From: Anaeramoeba flamelloides
Taxonomy: Eukaryota > Metamonada > Anaeramoebidae
Length of the DNA: 64,000 bases
NCBI GenBank assembly: GCA_027625915.1
Contig: JANTQA010000023.1
Location: forward strand, 6,014,001 to 6,078,000
Direction: 5' to 3'
A program made the translations under genes and the position numbers. Each line of letters begins with the position of its first letter. Position 1 is the first letter of the stretch. Positions 1 to 12,671 of this stretch are shown in pieces. A model generated the notes under the pieces. It saw only the letters and a program-made list of their open reading frames with translations, was not told the origin of the DNA and searched no databases.

Positions 1-881
1 ATAAAAAAAACAATTTCATAGGATCTCAATAGCAAAAAACTCAATTAACAATGAAAAGTTTCACATAATCCCAATCCCCAAAAAAATCCAAAAAAGAAAA
101 ATATAATTAATTTTTCCTTGTTTTATTATTTCCAAATTCTTAAATTTCTTCAATTTAAAAAAAATTATTTTCTTTCAGTACAAAATTAAATTACTTTGAT
201 TCCAACCAATTTTATGGGTTTTTTGGTTAGAATGTAAATTCACTATATTTTTCAAAGTAATGATGTTGTAACATGCTTTCAGTAAAAAAATAACTCTTTT
301 GAAAAATGAAAAAAAAAAAATCTTTGAGATCTCAAAAAGCGACAAAGAGCAGCATTTCGAAACTATCCAGTTGTTCTCAAAATTATATATTCTAAACTGA
401 TTAAAATTAGAAATTGAGTGTGTCTCTTTGGCGTTTTTTTCTAAAAATGACCCAGTTTTTCATTATTGATTACCTTGAAAAATTAATCATGCATCACACG
501 TTGCGATTTGTTTTTAATTGGTATTATACACTCATAAAAATTACAAATTTTTCAATTTCAGACATTTTTTTTTTTCACTGTAATGACTCGATCTTTAAAC
601 GTGAAATTTTTTTGAAAATATCTGACTAAATTTATTGATCAAACATATAACTTGAAAAGGCACTTAATTAAGAAATTGAAACTACTAAAATTTATATCAT
701 CTAAAAGTGAATTATTTCAACAAATTATATTAAAATAACAAAAACAATGCCAATACTTTCAACATTAATCAATTTTTTAATCTCTAAAATTTGTTTTACT
801 TTCTTCTTCTTCTTTAATTTTTTTTTTTATCTTTTGTTTGTTATTTCTTTATTCTCCTAATATAAAAGATTTTTAAATTAG
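1..881. other. Upstream region / 5' intron of the LRR kinase
   Basis: No convincing gene. The last ~95 bases are a T/C-rich tract ending in AG at 880-881, immediately followed by in-frame leucine-rich-repeat coding sequence, so this looks like the 3' end of an intron. I searched the rest by eye for an upstream exon with LRR-like sequence or a start codon in the right phase and found none. The 5' exon is therefore probably outside the window or very small. Confidence 0.5.
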
Positions 882-2006
882 AAAATTTAACGAGGATTTC
901 ATTGGATCATAATTGTTTAACTTATTTACCATCGGAAATCGGATTTTTGCCTTCTTTATTGGAATTAGAATTGTCTTACAATGATTTAACATTTCTACCA
1001 GAAACAATTGGTAATCTAACTTCGTTACAAATATTCCAAATCAACAATAATAAGTTAGGTGTCTTGCCATCTTCTATTGGGTCTCTTATTTCGCTGAGGG
1101 TATTATTATTAAATAATAATTATTTATTTTCGTTGCCACCAACAATTGGTAAATTAATTCATTTAAATATTTTAAGATTAGACAACAATGAATTACAAAC
1201 GATACCAAAAGAAATTGGTGGATGTGTTTCTCTAGTTGAAATAAATTTAAATAACAACCCCTCAATAATTCTTCCTTCGGCAATTGGGAATTTAAAACTA
1301 TTGGAAAAATTTCTTGTTTCGCACAGTGCGATTGAATCATTACTTTTTAAAATTGGTTCAAGTATCCATTTAGCACAATTGTACCCCTCAATTCAGCAAG
1401 AAAAATATATTGAATTTGAATTATTTAAAAAGGAAATGAAAATGAAAAGAGAAAAGGAAAGAGAAAGAGAAAGACAAGTAATTAAGGAAAATAAAAAACG
1501 CAAAGAAAAAAAGGAATTCACAATAAATGAAAAGAAATATCCAAAAGGGAACAATAAAAATGGATATAATGGATTTATTAATAATAATGATAATTTCAAT
1601 TATAATAATAATTTTAATATTAATAATAACAAAAACGAAAAGAAAAAGAAAAACGAAAAGAAAAATAATAATAATTTAGATTTGTTATTAAATGATTTTT
1701 CACTCTCTAATTTGTTAAATCAAAATAATATTGAAAATATTAATTATCATAATAACAATAATTTAAATTTTTTTAATAATCAATTTAAGGAAAATAATTT
1801 TTTTAACAATAATTTAAATAAAAATAATAATGACAAAGACGATAATGAATTAAATAATTTAATTTTTTCAGTAAAAAAATTATTAATAGATCCAATACCA
1901 ATTAAAAAAACAAATAACAACAATTGGAATAATAATACAGTTAATATTGATAATTTAGAAAAACTTTTATCTGATATAGGTATTGGAAAAAGAAATAATG
2001 ATGATG

Positions 2007-2045
<39 letters not shown>

Positions 2046-3256
2046 TTGAAGATTATAACGATTTCGATTCTTCTTCCTCTTCCTCTTCTTCCTCTTTCTC
2101 TTCTTCGTCTGAAGAAGGCGAAGGCAATTACGGCTACAGCTACAGCGGATACAACCACGGCTATAGTGATGAAGATGATCAATATGCAAAAAAATATTTA
2201 AATAATAATGAAATTGATCCAGAATTAAAAAAATTAATTGAACAAATAAAAAAAGAAAATTTAAATTATACCAAAGAAAAAAAGCAAATAAGCTTTGAAA
2301 AAGAAAAATTAGAAATTGAAAAGCACATGATTGAAGAAGATCTGTATAGTTTAAATTTGCAAACTAATATAACCATCGGAAAAAACCATGAGATTTATGA
2401 AAAAATGATCGAAATGGAAATGATGAAACAAGCAGCGAAGCAACCACATAACGAAATTGAAAATGATGAAATCAAAGATCTTGAAAAAATTGGCAGTGGT
2501 GCATTTGGGACCGTATGGAAATCCATTTGGAGATGGAAAAAAATTGCTGTGAAAAGAATTAAATCAGAGTATGTCCAAGGAAAGCATTTAGAAGAGTTTA
2601 AAAGGGAAGTTTTAGTATTAAGCCGAACGAGACACCCAAATATTGTCTTGTTTATGGGCGCATCTACCCTGCCCCCAAATATTTTTTTAGTAACAGAATA
2701 TTGTAAAGAGGGATCTTTATACAATTGCTTAAAAAATTCCAAGTTTGTGGATACAATGAACGAAAAGTTGAAAATTGCAAAGGATATTGCATATGGGATG
2801 AATTACTTACATTCCACAAAGCCCAAAATGATCATCCATCGAGACTTAAAGCCTTCAAATATATTAATCGATAATGCAGGCTCCGCAAAGGTTGCAGATT
2901 TTGGGCTGTCTAGAATCAAAGAAGAAACAATCAATTTAACAGCCTTTAGAGGCACGCCGAGTTACATGGCCCCGGAAATGCTCAGAAACGAAAATTATAA
3001 CGAAAGCGTCGATGTGTATTCCTATGCTATAATATTATGGCAATTGTATACAAAGCAATTCCCCTATTTGGGAATGAAAGACCCAATACAAATCGCTTTA
3101 CATGTCAGTTATAAAAATTTGCGACCTCCAATATCTTTAATCAAACATAAGGAATGGAAAAAATTAATCAAAATATGCTGGGACGATGATAAATCAATAA
3201 GACCTTCTTTTAAGCAAATTTTAAATATTTTAAATAAATTCCCAAATTATAATTAA
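882..3256 (+). CDS. LRR-TKL serine/threonine protein kinase (5' incomplete)
   Basis: Cytoplasmic-type protein kinase with N-terminal leucine-rich repeats and no signal peptide or membrane segment in the visible part. About seven 23-residue LRRs of the pattern LxxLPxxIGxLxxLxxLxLxxN occupy 882-1400. A Lys/Glu- and Asn-rich linker follows, with a poly-Asn run near 2005-2040 and Ser-rich and acidic stretches. A complete kinase domain covers ~2480-3240: glycine loop GSGAFGTV, VAIK-like lysine in IAVKRI, catalytic HRDLKPSN, DFG, and GTPSYMAPE. HRDLKPSN with the GTxxYMAPE form and the whole organisation fit the tyrosine-kinase-like (TKL) family common in amoebae. Reading is open upstream to 866 without an ATG, and the LRR pattern (LTRISLDHN) is already running at 887, so an upstream exon joined at the AG of 880-881 is expected. 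The substrate is unknown; LRRs usually bind small GTPases or scaffolds. Confidence 0.9.
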
Positions 3257-3734
3257 TTGCTTATTTATGGCTTTTGAAATAGATGAAAAACATAGAAGAA
3301 GAAATCACATTAGCAGAAATTTTTTATTAATATTAATTTTTAAATTATTTTTTTTTATTGACTCCTCGGTTTTTATTTCATTTTTATTGTGATTATTTTT
3401 TTACTTTCCTTTGTTTTCCTTTCCTTTCCTTTCCTTCCCTTTCTTTTTCTTTCCTACCTTTTTCTTACATTTTTTAAACGAAAAAATTTTTAAATTTTAT
3501 TTTATAAAAATTTATTTGAAATTAATTTAATAAATATTTTTTTAGATTAGATATTATTTTTAATTCAAGTCATCATAAATATCATTCAGAGACAGTATTG
3601 ATACGTTCTGTAAAAAAGTACTTTTTGCCACAATTATAAAAATTTCTACATTATCAACTATATCATTTCGGACAAATCTATTGAGAAATAAGAATAATTA
3701 TAAAAACTTTTATAGAAAAAAAGAAAAGAAAAAT
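3257..3734. other. Intergenic, 3' of the kinase
   Basis: No gene seen. It contains a pyrimidine-rich CCTTT tract at about 3409-3440 and otherwise plain A/T-rich sequence up to the left end of the inverted-repeat element. Confidence 0.6.
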
Positions 3735-4270
3735 AAACTAAATTTAAAAAATTTCGGAACCCTTTAAACAGTTGAAAAAATAACAATATCACACATTACA
3801 TTCAATTTGGAAAGAATTTTGATTTTACAAATTATTTCATTTTTTGTCTTTTTTATTTTGTTTTCATTTCCTTTTTTTTCAGTTACGTAATTCGTTTGGT
3901 TAGATCTATAATTTTTTTTCGATAGTTGATAGAAGATTAATGTTGAGTTTGTGAAATTGAAAAATCAGATACAATTTGGTTGATGTTAACTTATCAATTG
4001 ATCGATCAATAATTGTTGGTGAAATTTCAACAAATTTACCAATACATTTTTTCTTTTGTTCGTGTAATTATTTTGGAAACACCGGTTTTTTTTTGAGTTT
4101 TATATTTTTTTCTTTTATTTGGATAAAAATGATTACTTATAAAAATATTAATCCTGGGTTACTTAAATGTTATTTTAGATTACCTTTGGAAAAATATAAT
4201 TATTTGAGTTTTTTTTTATGCCTATTTTTGATTTTGGCTATGTCTGTAAATTTTTGGAATTGGGTTGATA
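3735..4270 (+). mobile_element. Non-autonomous TIR element, copy A
   Basis: About 535 bp similar along its length to 37593-38132 (same strand) and 28944-29455 (reverse strand). The ends are inverted repeats of the form AACTAAAC..ATTCC followed by AAAATTTTGGACACA in the best copy; here they are worn. The core shared by all copies includes a TTGATCGATCA palindrome followed by CAACAATTGTTG-like sequence. A 106-codon open frame inside (3976-4296) is not kept open in the other copies, so I do not call it a gene. No transposase is visible; it looks like a MITE. The termini recall Tc1/mariner ends, but this is inference. Confidence 0.75.
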
Positions 4271-5755
4271 AAATTTTTTCAAAGTTTCATTTTTAGAAAT
4301 ATTTAGTTTTCCAGAAAAGTAACATTATCTAAACATACTGTGTGGTAATAACGATTCATATCTATCGCATAACCAACGAAATGCAGAATTACTTTTTAAA
4401 CATTATTAGCAATAATAACAAGATTGCCAGGGGTTATTTCAGATTAAGTATAGTTGCAAATAAAATCAATTCCATTAACAGAACTCAATTCTTTTGTTAA
4501 TTCAAAAATAAAATCAATTGTGCCATTTTTTTTCTCAAATATCAATCCCTAATTCATTTTTATTTTATAAATTTACGTTTTTTCAACTGAATCCAACAAA
4601 ATATATTCATAAATTAAACTGGAATCAGTAAAAACCAAACTTGAAAAATGTTCTAATATTCATAAAACATCACTTCTTAAAAGATTTCCCACATTACCAA
4701 AGAACAAAAAATCAATATTTTTTCTTTTTTGTAATTTCTTTTCTCAAGTTAACTTACTGTAAGAAACCGATTTTTGGAGGCAAACAAGTTCTTTAAAATC
4801 TCGGAAAAACTCAATTAATAGTACTTTAGTAAGATTTTTTCTAAATCATATATATAACGGGGTAGAATTATCTTGGAATATAGTAACATATTCTCAATTT
4901 TGGTCTTAAAAAATTGTACATTAGTATAGCTTTTCTCAATTTACTATTTGGACTCAAAAGACTTTAAAAAAAAAAAAAAAAATACAAAATTTAAGAATTT
5001 TTTATTATAAAAATTGATATTAAAAGGTGTTCTGATACGATTAACCACATACTAGTTCACTTTACTCTCGGTAAATATATTAAAAATGTAAAAATTAAAT
5101 TTTTATTACAAAAATATTATAAAAAGACGGAATAAGAGTTTATCAAGAAGTTCCTCATTCCCCTTTAATGTTTATAATTATTCGCCAAATTTTAATTTGT
5201 AAATAAAATACATTTTTTTTTCAGGTTCAAATGTTTATATAAAACTTAATTTTAATAAATAAAATGATAGGACCATAATAAAAATTGGCAAAAAGTTAAT
5301 ATTAATTTATAAAACTATCCAAGAATTTAGAATATCCCAACTATAGATAAAACTTTAAAATCAAATCAATTATCCAAAATAAAATATTTAGTTATTTGGA
5401 TTGAAAAGGAGAAATATTTCCAAAAAAATTTTGAAAAAGTAAAAGAAAACATTAGAAAAATCATAATGATTTATAACCAACAAAAAATAAATCGCTAATG
5501 GAATAAAACTCCAAATTCTTAAATATATACACATTCAGCCAATAATTTTATGGTCTAGTAATTTTCAATCCAATTCAAATAGATTTCAACATGATAGATG
5601 TTTGGATAAATATACAAGTAATAAAAATTTTAAAAATTAATTCACAATCCCTCAGAATATTTTTTAAAGCAGAAAAAAAATTGGCCAAGTAATAATTTCA
5701 ATATATTAAAGAAGATTTAAACTCAAAAATAAATTGGAAATTCCAGGTTTTCAAA
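4271..5755. other. Gene-free A/T-rich stretch
   Basis: No open frame, RNA gene or repeat match recognised; scattered homopolymer runs only (for example the A run near 4967-4982). Confidence 0.6.
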
Positions 5756-6348
5756 ACTTTTATCAAAAAATTTAAAAATTTCAGAAAAAGACAACAAAAT
5801 ATTAATTGGTCAGTTAAAAATTTAAAATTACTAGATGTGAATCTTAGTCAATTTGTGGAAAAGTTAATTCTAAATAATTCAGGATCGAAAGGAAAAGAAT
5901 ATTTAAAAATTATTTGGCATAATAACAGTATCAATAAACAATGTATGTTTTAGAGTGCCTAGCCCTTCACTTGGATTTATAAGAATGGAGTTAAATCAAA
6001 GACCTTATTCAATAATTTTGAATTCTAAAAAAGATATAACAGTGATTTACATCAATTTGAGAAATAAAAAGAAAATTTATGAAATCTTCTTTTCATTTCT
6101 CAACTTAAAAACAAATCCAACCTCAAAAAAAATTAAAAAGAAAGGCTCTTATTTCTATCGTGGAATTACATAATTTCTCAAATAATATACATAGATATTC
6201 TTATATTTATGATAAGTATAAAATAAAAACAAAATATTACAATTTATCCAAGAAATATTTCAAATTAAAAATTATTGAAGTTATTAATCATTTTTTATCG
6301 GGCTACCAATTCTATGAAAAAAATCGAACAATTTGGATTAAAGAATAA
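5756..6348 (+). pseudogene. Broken coding-like block, family unknown
   Basis: A ~600-bp block on the plus strand has protein-like composition (mixed K, N, R, Y, P, W with few low-complexity runs) spread over more than one frame, with several breaks. The longest piece lies at 5955-6173 and the next at 6160-6348. I do not recognise the family. It may be a decayed transposon, virus-like or host gene and is probably not expressed as a protein. It lies between two repeat-derived segments, which favours a mobile-element origin, but nothing diagnostic is visible. Confidence 0.4.
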
Positions 6349-6651
6349 TTCAAATTAACAAAAACAAAAACAATATCTTTGATATTATTCGGAACAAAGA
6401 CTCATTATTTATCTTATCATTGGTTAATGGCAAAGAAAATTATTATTCTTTATTAAAATTTCTAAACAAAAATTTAGAAATTACAGCTGTAAGAGGTTAC
6501 TAGTTTTCTCCCTTCAAAATAAAAAAAAAAAAAAAATGATTTTTTTTTTAAAATTAAAAGATTGGTATTTACCAAAATATTTTATGATTTAAATTCTGAT
6601 TATTCTATTAAGATAATTAGAATTTATATTTACTAAAACTGAATTGTTGGT

Positions 6652-6757
6652 TATTGCATGGAACTCTTTATTTATCTCTAAAATTGTAAAAACTCAATTT
6701 TTTACAACATTCATATTTACTCTTGTGTATAAGATCTTCTAAAAATATTAAAAGTGA
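6652..6757 (+). repeat. Solo arm of the foldback element family
   Basis: About 105 bp here (GCATGGAACTCTTTATTTAT and onward through TTTACAACATTCATATTTAC) match the outer arm of the foldback element at 25720-26632, with its right arm in the same orientation. The opposite arm and centre are not found nearby, so this is a fragment or solo end. Confidence 0.7.
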
Positions 6758-7047
6758 TTTTTTTTTAAAAAATTCGTATTATTAAGCTGTTGATTTCAAC
6801 AAAAAGAAAACGATGAAAAAAATGTAAAGTGAAATAGAAAAATACAATAAATGTTGTTTGATATTAATTATTTTTATTTTAAAATTATATTATTGTTATT
6901 TTTGTTTTAAAAGGCTTTGTGTCTCTGATCAATAGTTTGATTGAATTTTTCTTGGAATAATTTTTTCGTTCAATTATAAATTGTAATTAAAAATGTAAAG
7001 AAAGAAAAGGATAGAAGAATAAAGAAAATAATTAGTGTGCTATGAGT

Positions 7048-8057
7048 TTAAAGGCAACCAAATTGTTTTAAGATTGGATCTAATTTTTCAAGTTCCTTTT
7101 TTTTGTTCTCAAAGGCTTGTTCGACAATTTTCTTTCTAGCATTTTTTTGGAGAAAGTAGTTTTTTGCTCTTGCTTTTCTTTTCTTTTCAAGTTCTCCAAC
7201 AAGTTCAGAATGTTTCCAACCAAATTCATGTGAAAGTCTTCCTAATTTTGTTGATTTTCTGAATGGCTTGACCTTCAAGACCTTAAGTGCTTCTGGTACA
7301 ACAACTCTTTGTCTTTTGTCATAAGGTGCTGGGATCCCTTCAAATACCTTGAGTCTCTTAAGTGCTGCAGTTCCTCTGAAGGTCTTGTGTGGGAGCATTC
7401 CTCGAACGGATTTCCAAAAGATCCTGGATGGTTCTCTGTAATGGAATGGACCATGGTTTGGTCTTACACTTGTTCTTTTCCTTTTCCATTGACAATATTT
7501 TTCTTTTTGATTATTCGAAGGTATTTGTGGTTGAGAAGAAATATTTGTGAATGGGAATTTGTTGTTTAAAAAAAAAAAAAAAAAATTATGTTAATTTTGT
7601 TTGATGTTTGAAGATTGAATTTTTGGAACACTTTTGTTTTTTTGCTTTTGTTTTTTTTTGTTTGATTAAAAGTTGTTCAAAAGAAAAACAGGAAAAGAAA
7701 AGAAAAGAAAAAAAAATAAAATAAAAAAAAAAATGTGAAAAGCAAAAAGTAAAATTATTGAAAATGAAATTTTTGAAAGGGATTGTTCAGATGAGCTAAA
7801 TTTGTTTTGCTCATTCTTTGTCACTTTTTCAAAAATTTTTATTTTTTTGCTTTAAGGATCGTATGAAATTACCAAAATAAAAAAAAGAAAAATTATACAA
7901 CAAATTGTTTACCTCTTGTTCTTGACCAAGGTCCAACAATAATAATTTCTTCACATCTAACGACAACTACTCTGTTTCCTGAAAGAAGTTGCTTTGCAAT
8001 AACAGATGCAAGTCTTCCCATAATGTGTCCGCTTCCGTCAATAATAGTTGTTGTCAT
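7048..8057 (-). CDS. RPL13A: 60S ribosomal protein L13a (uL13 family)
   Basis: Cytosolic large-subunit ribosomal protein of the uL13 family. The two exons are 8057-7913 and 7502-7048, joined in phase 1 (145 + 455 nt), giving 199 residues, the usual family length. The start ATG lies at 8055-8057 and is followed by the conserved N-terminus IDGSGHIMGRLAS and VVVVRCEEI. The junction restores RTREKYCQWKRKRTSVRP, equivalent to the RxKxKYxxFLRKR segment of other L13a proteins. Exon 2 carries the family hallmarks GPFHYREPSRIFWKSVRG, MLPHKT, ALKRLKVFEGIP and PYDKRQRVVVPEAL, then a basic, helical C-terminus. The 410-nt intron has donor GTAAAC and acceptor AAAAAG. The gene stands alone with no linked ribosomal genes. 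Nothing is odd except the short basic insertion at the splice junction. Confidence 0.97.
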
Positions 8058-9263
8058 CACAAATAAAAAAAAACAATAAAGTCTATTAAAAAAAATGTAC
8101 TTACGAAATTTTCGTTTTTGAAATTAAGTAACTACCGAATACTTATATCGTGAACCATTTTTTTGCTGGACAATTAATCTTTGTTTTCTATCAAAAGTTA
8201 ATTATCACTTTTTTTGTTTGTAAGTGGGTATTGATTCTTCACAACAACCACCTTAAAATTCGTGTAACTAATTGAAAATGATTCTTTAAAATCCTTGATT
8301 AGTGACTGATAAAAAAATAATAAAGTATTGAAAATAATCCCAAAACCGATTTTTAATTGTGTATATTTCAAAAATTGTTGTTTTATTTATTTTATTCATA
8401 ATCCAATCCTTTTTTTTAATAACCAAATTTTTTATAAATTCTTAGTAATAAACCCCCCCAAAGTCCACTAAAGCAAGATATTTTTTTTTTACACTCATTT
8501 AATTATTTTTAAATTGAAATAGATCAACTTTTTTTGAAAAAAAATCAAGATTTATTGAGGTTTGCTTTTCATTTTGTAAATCATTATTTTTGTTCTTGTT
8601 TTATGATTAGCTAATATGATTTTGTAAAAGTATAATTTAATTAATCATTATTCTTATAAGTGGGTGAGTTATAATTTTCATTGTTTGATTCTTATAAAAA
8701 AAAAAAATTATTTTACAATAACAAAAAAATTTTGCTAATAAATTTCCCAATATTAAAAATTAAAAATCTTGCCAAGGATTATTTTCTTATAAGTTGTATT
8801 TTTTAACTAAAACTAGATTTTAACCTTTTCAATAAAACCACAAGTAAAAAAATCCTCAAAATTTGAGAATTCATTTTGCATTAATTTTCTGTTGGACGTC
8901 TGTACTTTAAAAGTCGAACTAACTGTATTAAAAATTAAAATAAAAACATCTTAAGGGTTACCTTTAAAATTGAAATTCAAAATAATATCTGTTTTAATCA
9001 TGCTTTGGTTGATGCTAATTATCACAATCATTCCTTAAATTAGATCTAAGAAAGAAAAAATGATAATTTTTTTCGATATTAATTTATCCTTGTATCAAAA
9101 AATGGATAAGAAGACCGTGAAAAAAAGATTTTGAGAAAACTTCTGTTGAAAACAATTATTAGAACCTTGAGATGTTGGTAAAAATTTTCAATTATTTTTT
9201 TACGATTTGTTAAGATGAGAGGGTTTACATAATCACCAAAGAGGTAAAAATTGAGAAAGATTG

Positions 9264-9298
<35 letters not shown>

Positions 9299-11136
9299 AA
9301 ATACACTAGATGTTATTTTAGGTATTAATTTTTTTATAAAAGCTTTACATATTATTTATCATTAAATATAATTTGTTTTAATACCCGAATTCCTTAATTA
9401 AAATCATTTCCCCCCTTTAACGAGATAAAAAAAAATAAAATTAATCTAAAATAATAAAAATGGTTTCAATTAAGAAAAAATCTAAAAATTACTGTTTAAG
9501 ATATTATTAATAGACTATTTCATTCGGGACTAAATATTTTTCTCACCAAAATTTAATATATAGATTACAATTAATAAAAAAAAACCCACAAAAATAAAAT
9601 ACAATTAAAATCGGTTAATCCATTTATTCAATAATAAAATTGATTATATTACAATAAAAAATCCACCCCTTTTGTTTTAGTTTTTTATTTTTAGTAGTTT
9701 TGGCTTGTTAAATAATATATTTTTTTCTATATTTTTACACATTGGAATAACAAAAAAAAAAAAGAATTCTACCCTTTAATAATACAATACTCCAAAGAAC
9801 CAATTACTAATTTTACATGAAAAATTGATAACTTTCTCAGTTTTTTTTTAAAAAAAAATCAAGAATAACTATCTACAAATAACTATGCAATTAAAGGGTT
9901 TATAAACTATTTAAAATAATTATAATTTACTCTTTAGATATCCCTTATTCAATCAATGTTTTAAACAATCATAAGAGATTAAAGATAAATACAAATAATA
10001 AACATTTTGAAAAAATATCTAAAAAAGTGATTTTGTAAAAAGGGCTGTTTGTAAACTAATTTTTAAAATAATATTAATCACCTGAAAAAAAAAAAAAAAA
10101 GAGATAATTTTAAGAAAAAAAATATTTTTACAGAAATTCTCCGAATATATAAATAAACTCAATTTCATCCAAATAGGCCATATACAAAAATGAAAAATTC
10201 ACTTTTTTTTAAGAATAACAAATATAAAATAGTTTAGAAATACGAATAATAATAAATTTCTTATTAGAGTCAATAATCAGAAAAGAAAAGCCTGAAAAAA
10301 AAGATAAATTTCAAAAAAAAAAAACATGTTAATATTTTTTTTGACCCCTTTCATTTAAATACCTTGAGCAAAATTTCTCAATTTATTTGGAAAATTAACA
10401 TTGATGACGATAAGATTTTTTAAGTGAAATGTATTGATTTTAAAAGAAAATAGACTCAATTTTCTTAATGTTAAATACGAGTTTCAAAACATTTTTTCTT
10501 TTTTAAATTTGACTTTTTATAAAAAAAAAAAAAAGAAAAAATACAAAAAAAAAAATTTCTAAATGAGAAAAAATGATATTGATCTTATAATTGAAATTTT
10601 AGTTTGAGAAGAATAATGAAATAAGCTCATAGAATTTACTCTATTTCTTCTATAAAACTGGACCTCTTTGACTGAAAAAGAGTTTATTCATGAATCTCAA
10701 GAAGCAATGTAATCGTACGAAAAGTAAAGAAGCAATTACGACATTAATTATCCTTCTACTTACTATTTCGGCCAAGTACTGGCTACAATTTAACAGATTT
10801 TTCAAATCTTGGAATTGAAAAAATCCAATACGTTATAATATTTTTTTTTAGAAAGTCGAATAATACATTCAAATAAAAAAGAAAGGCCAAAAAATTGAAT
10901 GTAAAATTATTTTTAGTTAATTTGTTTCATCTTGAAAACGAAAGTTGATAATACACTGAACCAAAATTTGAAAAAAAAAACACAAAAACTAAATAAAGAA
11001 ATGGATTCATTGTTCGGTTTATTTTTTATTCTGAGAACAAGAAGAAAAAAAATTTTTTAAGAATAACCCAAAAAATTAAAAAATTGAACAATTTTCAAAT
11101 CAATTTCCAAAAAAATAACTGTGAAAAGGATTTATC
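8058..11136. other. Intergenic, gene-poor
   Basis: No intact gene seen. It includes a 32-base A tract at 9264-9295 and many shorter homopolymers. One short coding-like remnant at 10657-10850 is listed separately. The 5' flank just above 8057 is presumably the L13a promoter, but no named element is visible. Confidence 0.55.
10657..10850 (+). pseudogene. Short coding-like remnant, family unknown
   Basis: This ~190-bp patch is less A/T-rich than its surroundings. It reads in one frame as protein-like segments such as WTSLTEKEFIHESQEA and NYDINYPSTYYFG, interrupted by a few stops. No start, splice sites or extension were found. It looks like a decayed gene or transposon fragment; the family is not recognised. 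Confidence 0.25.
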
Positions 11137-12601
11137 TTAATTTTCCATTGCATACATTCTTGTCCATTTTCTTGCAATTTCGAGTGCTTGGTTTTCATCA
11201 TTAATCCACATATCAGCAACCTTAAGTTTTTTTAGAAAAAAAAAAAGTTAAAGTTTTGGAAATAAGAAAAAAAAAACAATAAAAAAGTCAAATTAAGATT
11301 GGAAAATGTAAATTAATTCAAAAAAAGATTTGATTAAATTTGTTTCTTTTCAGGACTGATTTGATTTTTTTTTTTGGTTGTCTAAAAAAAAAATTTATTT
11401 TTATCTGGATGAACCAATAAATGAATTGTAAAATAAATTCAACTCATTGTTAGATCACAAAAGCGTTTTGTTAGAATATGCTTTTTTATTTTTTAAAACT
11501 CTCTGTGGTTCAATTCAATCAATTTGCGAGAAGAAAAGAAAAAAAAAAAAAATATTTACTTGATTATCAAGTGGATCATCTGGATTTGGAGCTGACATAA
11601 GGGCTTGAATACTTAATAAAACGGTACTGATTTGAAGTGCAGGTGACCTTTTTGGTGTTTAAGTTTGGAATTAGAATTAGGGAAATATAGTTTGAGAAGA
11701 AAAAAAAAATGAGTGTGTTTTTGTAAAATTTCCATTTTCATCGATAACAAAAAAATAAGAAGAAAATCCTATTTGTTCATTTTTAACAATACATTGCTTG
11801 AGTGTGAAAGACAAAAAAAAGGTTGTTTTTATTCTTTTTTTCACTTATTTTAGTTTTTTTTATACAAATATGGAAATATATTTTTAAGTGTTTGTTGAAA
11901 AGGGAGAAAAAAAAAAAAAAAAAAGAAAAATTCAAGTAAAAACAAAAAAAAAAATCAGGGAAGCGAACCAGTTTTTCTTAAGGATGTCAAGGCAAATTCT
12001 TCCAAGTTTGTCAACATTTGGGTGATAGATTTTTGTTAAAAACCTGAAATTAGTTAAACAAAAGAAACAAAAAAAATGTCGAAAAAAAAATAAGGGATTT
12101 GTAAAAATTAAAAGAAAATGAAAAGAATTAAAAAAAACAAAATACAAACCTGACTTTTGGTGGTTCCATTGGATACTCGTCAGTCAAAAATAATTCTAAC
12201 TTGAATGTACCGCCTTTTTGAAATCGGAAAAGTAATGTAAAAAAGATAATAAAACAAAGGAACACGAAGAAATATATCAGAACAGACCAAGTCAAAAGAT
12301 TTTTTAATTTCAAAAAAAAAAAAATAAAAATAGTTAGTACATACCTTCATAAGATGAAGAAGTAGGACCAGCGATCATAATATCAAAATAACGTGGGTTG
12401 TTTTTATGTGGTACCGCAGAAATGCCTGGTGCTATTATTGCAAAAAATAAAAAAATAAAAAAAAAAACAAAAGTTTTTTTTTTGATTACAAAGAAAAAGA
12501 ATTTGTAAATTTGATGAAAAAGAAATTGTAGTTTGAAAATGTTTACGTGGATCTGAAACAAGCTTTTTGGTTTCTTTAAGAATTCTTCTTGGAAGAGTCA
12601 T
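11137..12601 (-). CDS. UBE2N: Ubiquitin-conjugating enzyme E2 N (Ubc13)
   Basis: E2 enzyme of the Ubc13 type; with a Uev partner the family builds K63-linked ubiquitin chains for DNA-damage tolerance and signalling. Six exons: 12601-12547, 12431-12345, 12213-12150, 12043-11969, 11647-11560 and 11220-11137. They sum to 453 nt, 150 residues (human 152). Visible landmarks are the N-terminal helix [12 protein letters not shown], the [10 protein letters not shown] strand, HPN at residues 76-78, the active-site Cys86 in [16 protein letters not shown], the [15 protein letters not shown] helix, and the C-terminus ending RMYAMEN. LPRRI and the length separate it from other E2 families. The five introns are 339, 321, 106, 131 and 115 nt with donors GTAAAC, GTATGT, GTTTGT, GTTCGC and GTAAAT. 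A dispersed repeat begins about 70 bp upstream of the start codon and may now form its promoter region. Confidence 0.97.
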
Positions 12602-12671
12602 TATCAAATAATAAAAGGAAAAAAAAAAGAAAAAAATGAAATAACCTTAATTAAAAATTTGTGGTTTATTT

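Noticed and set aside
741-790. Short ATG frame upstream of the LRR kinase
   Set aside because: Splicing it to the acceptor at 881 through the nearest GT gives an immediate stop codon.
3976-4296. 106-codon open frame with hydrophobic stretches
   Set aside because: It lies wholly within copy A of the TIR element and is not kept open in copies B and C.
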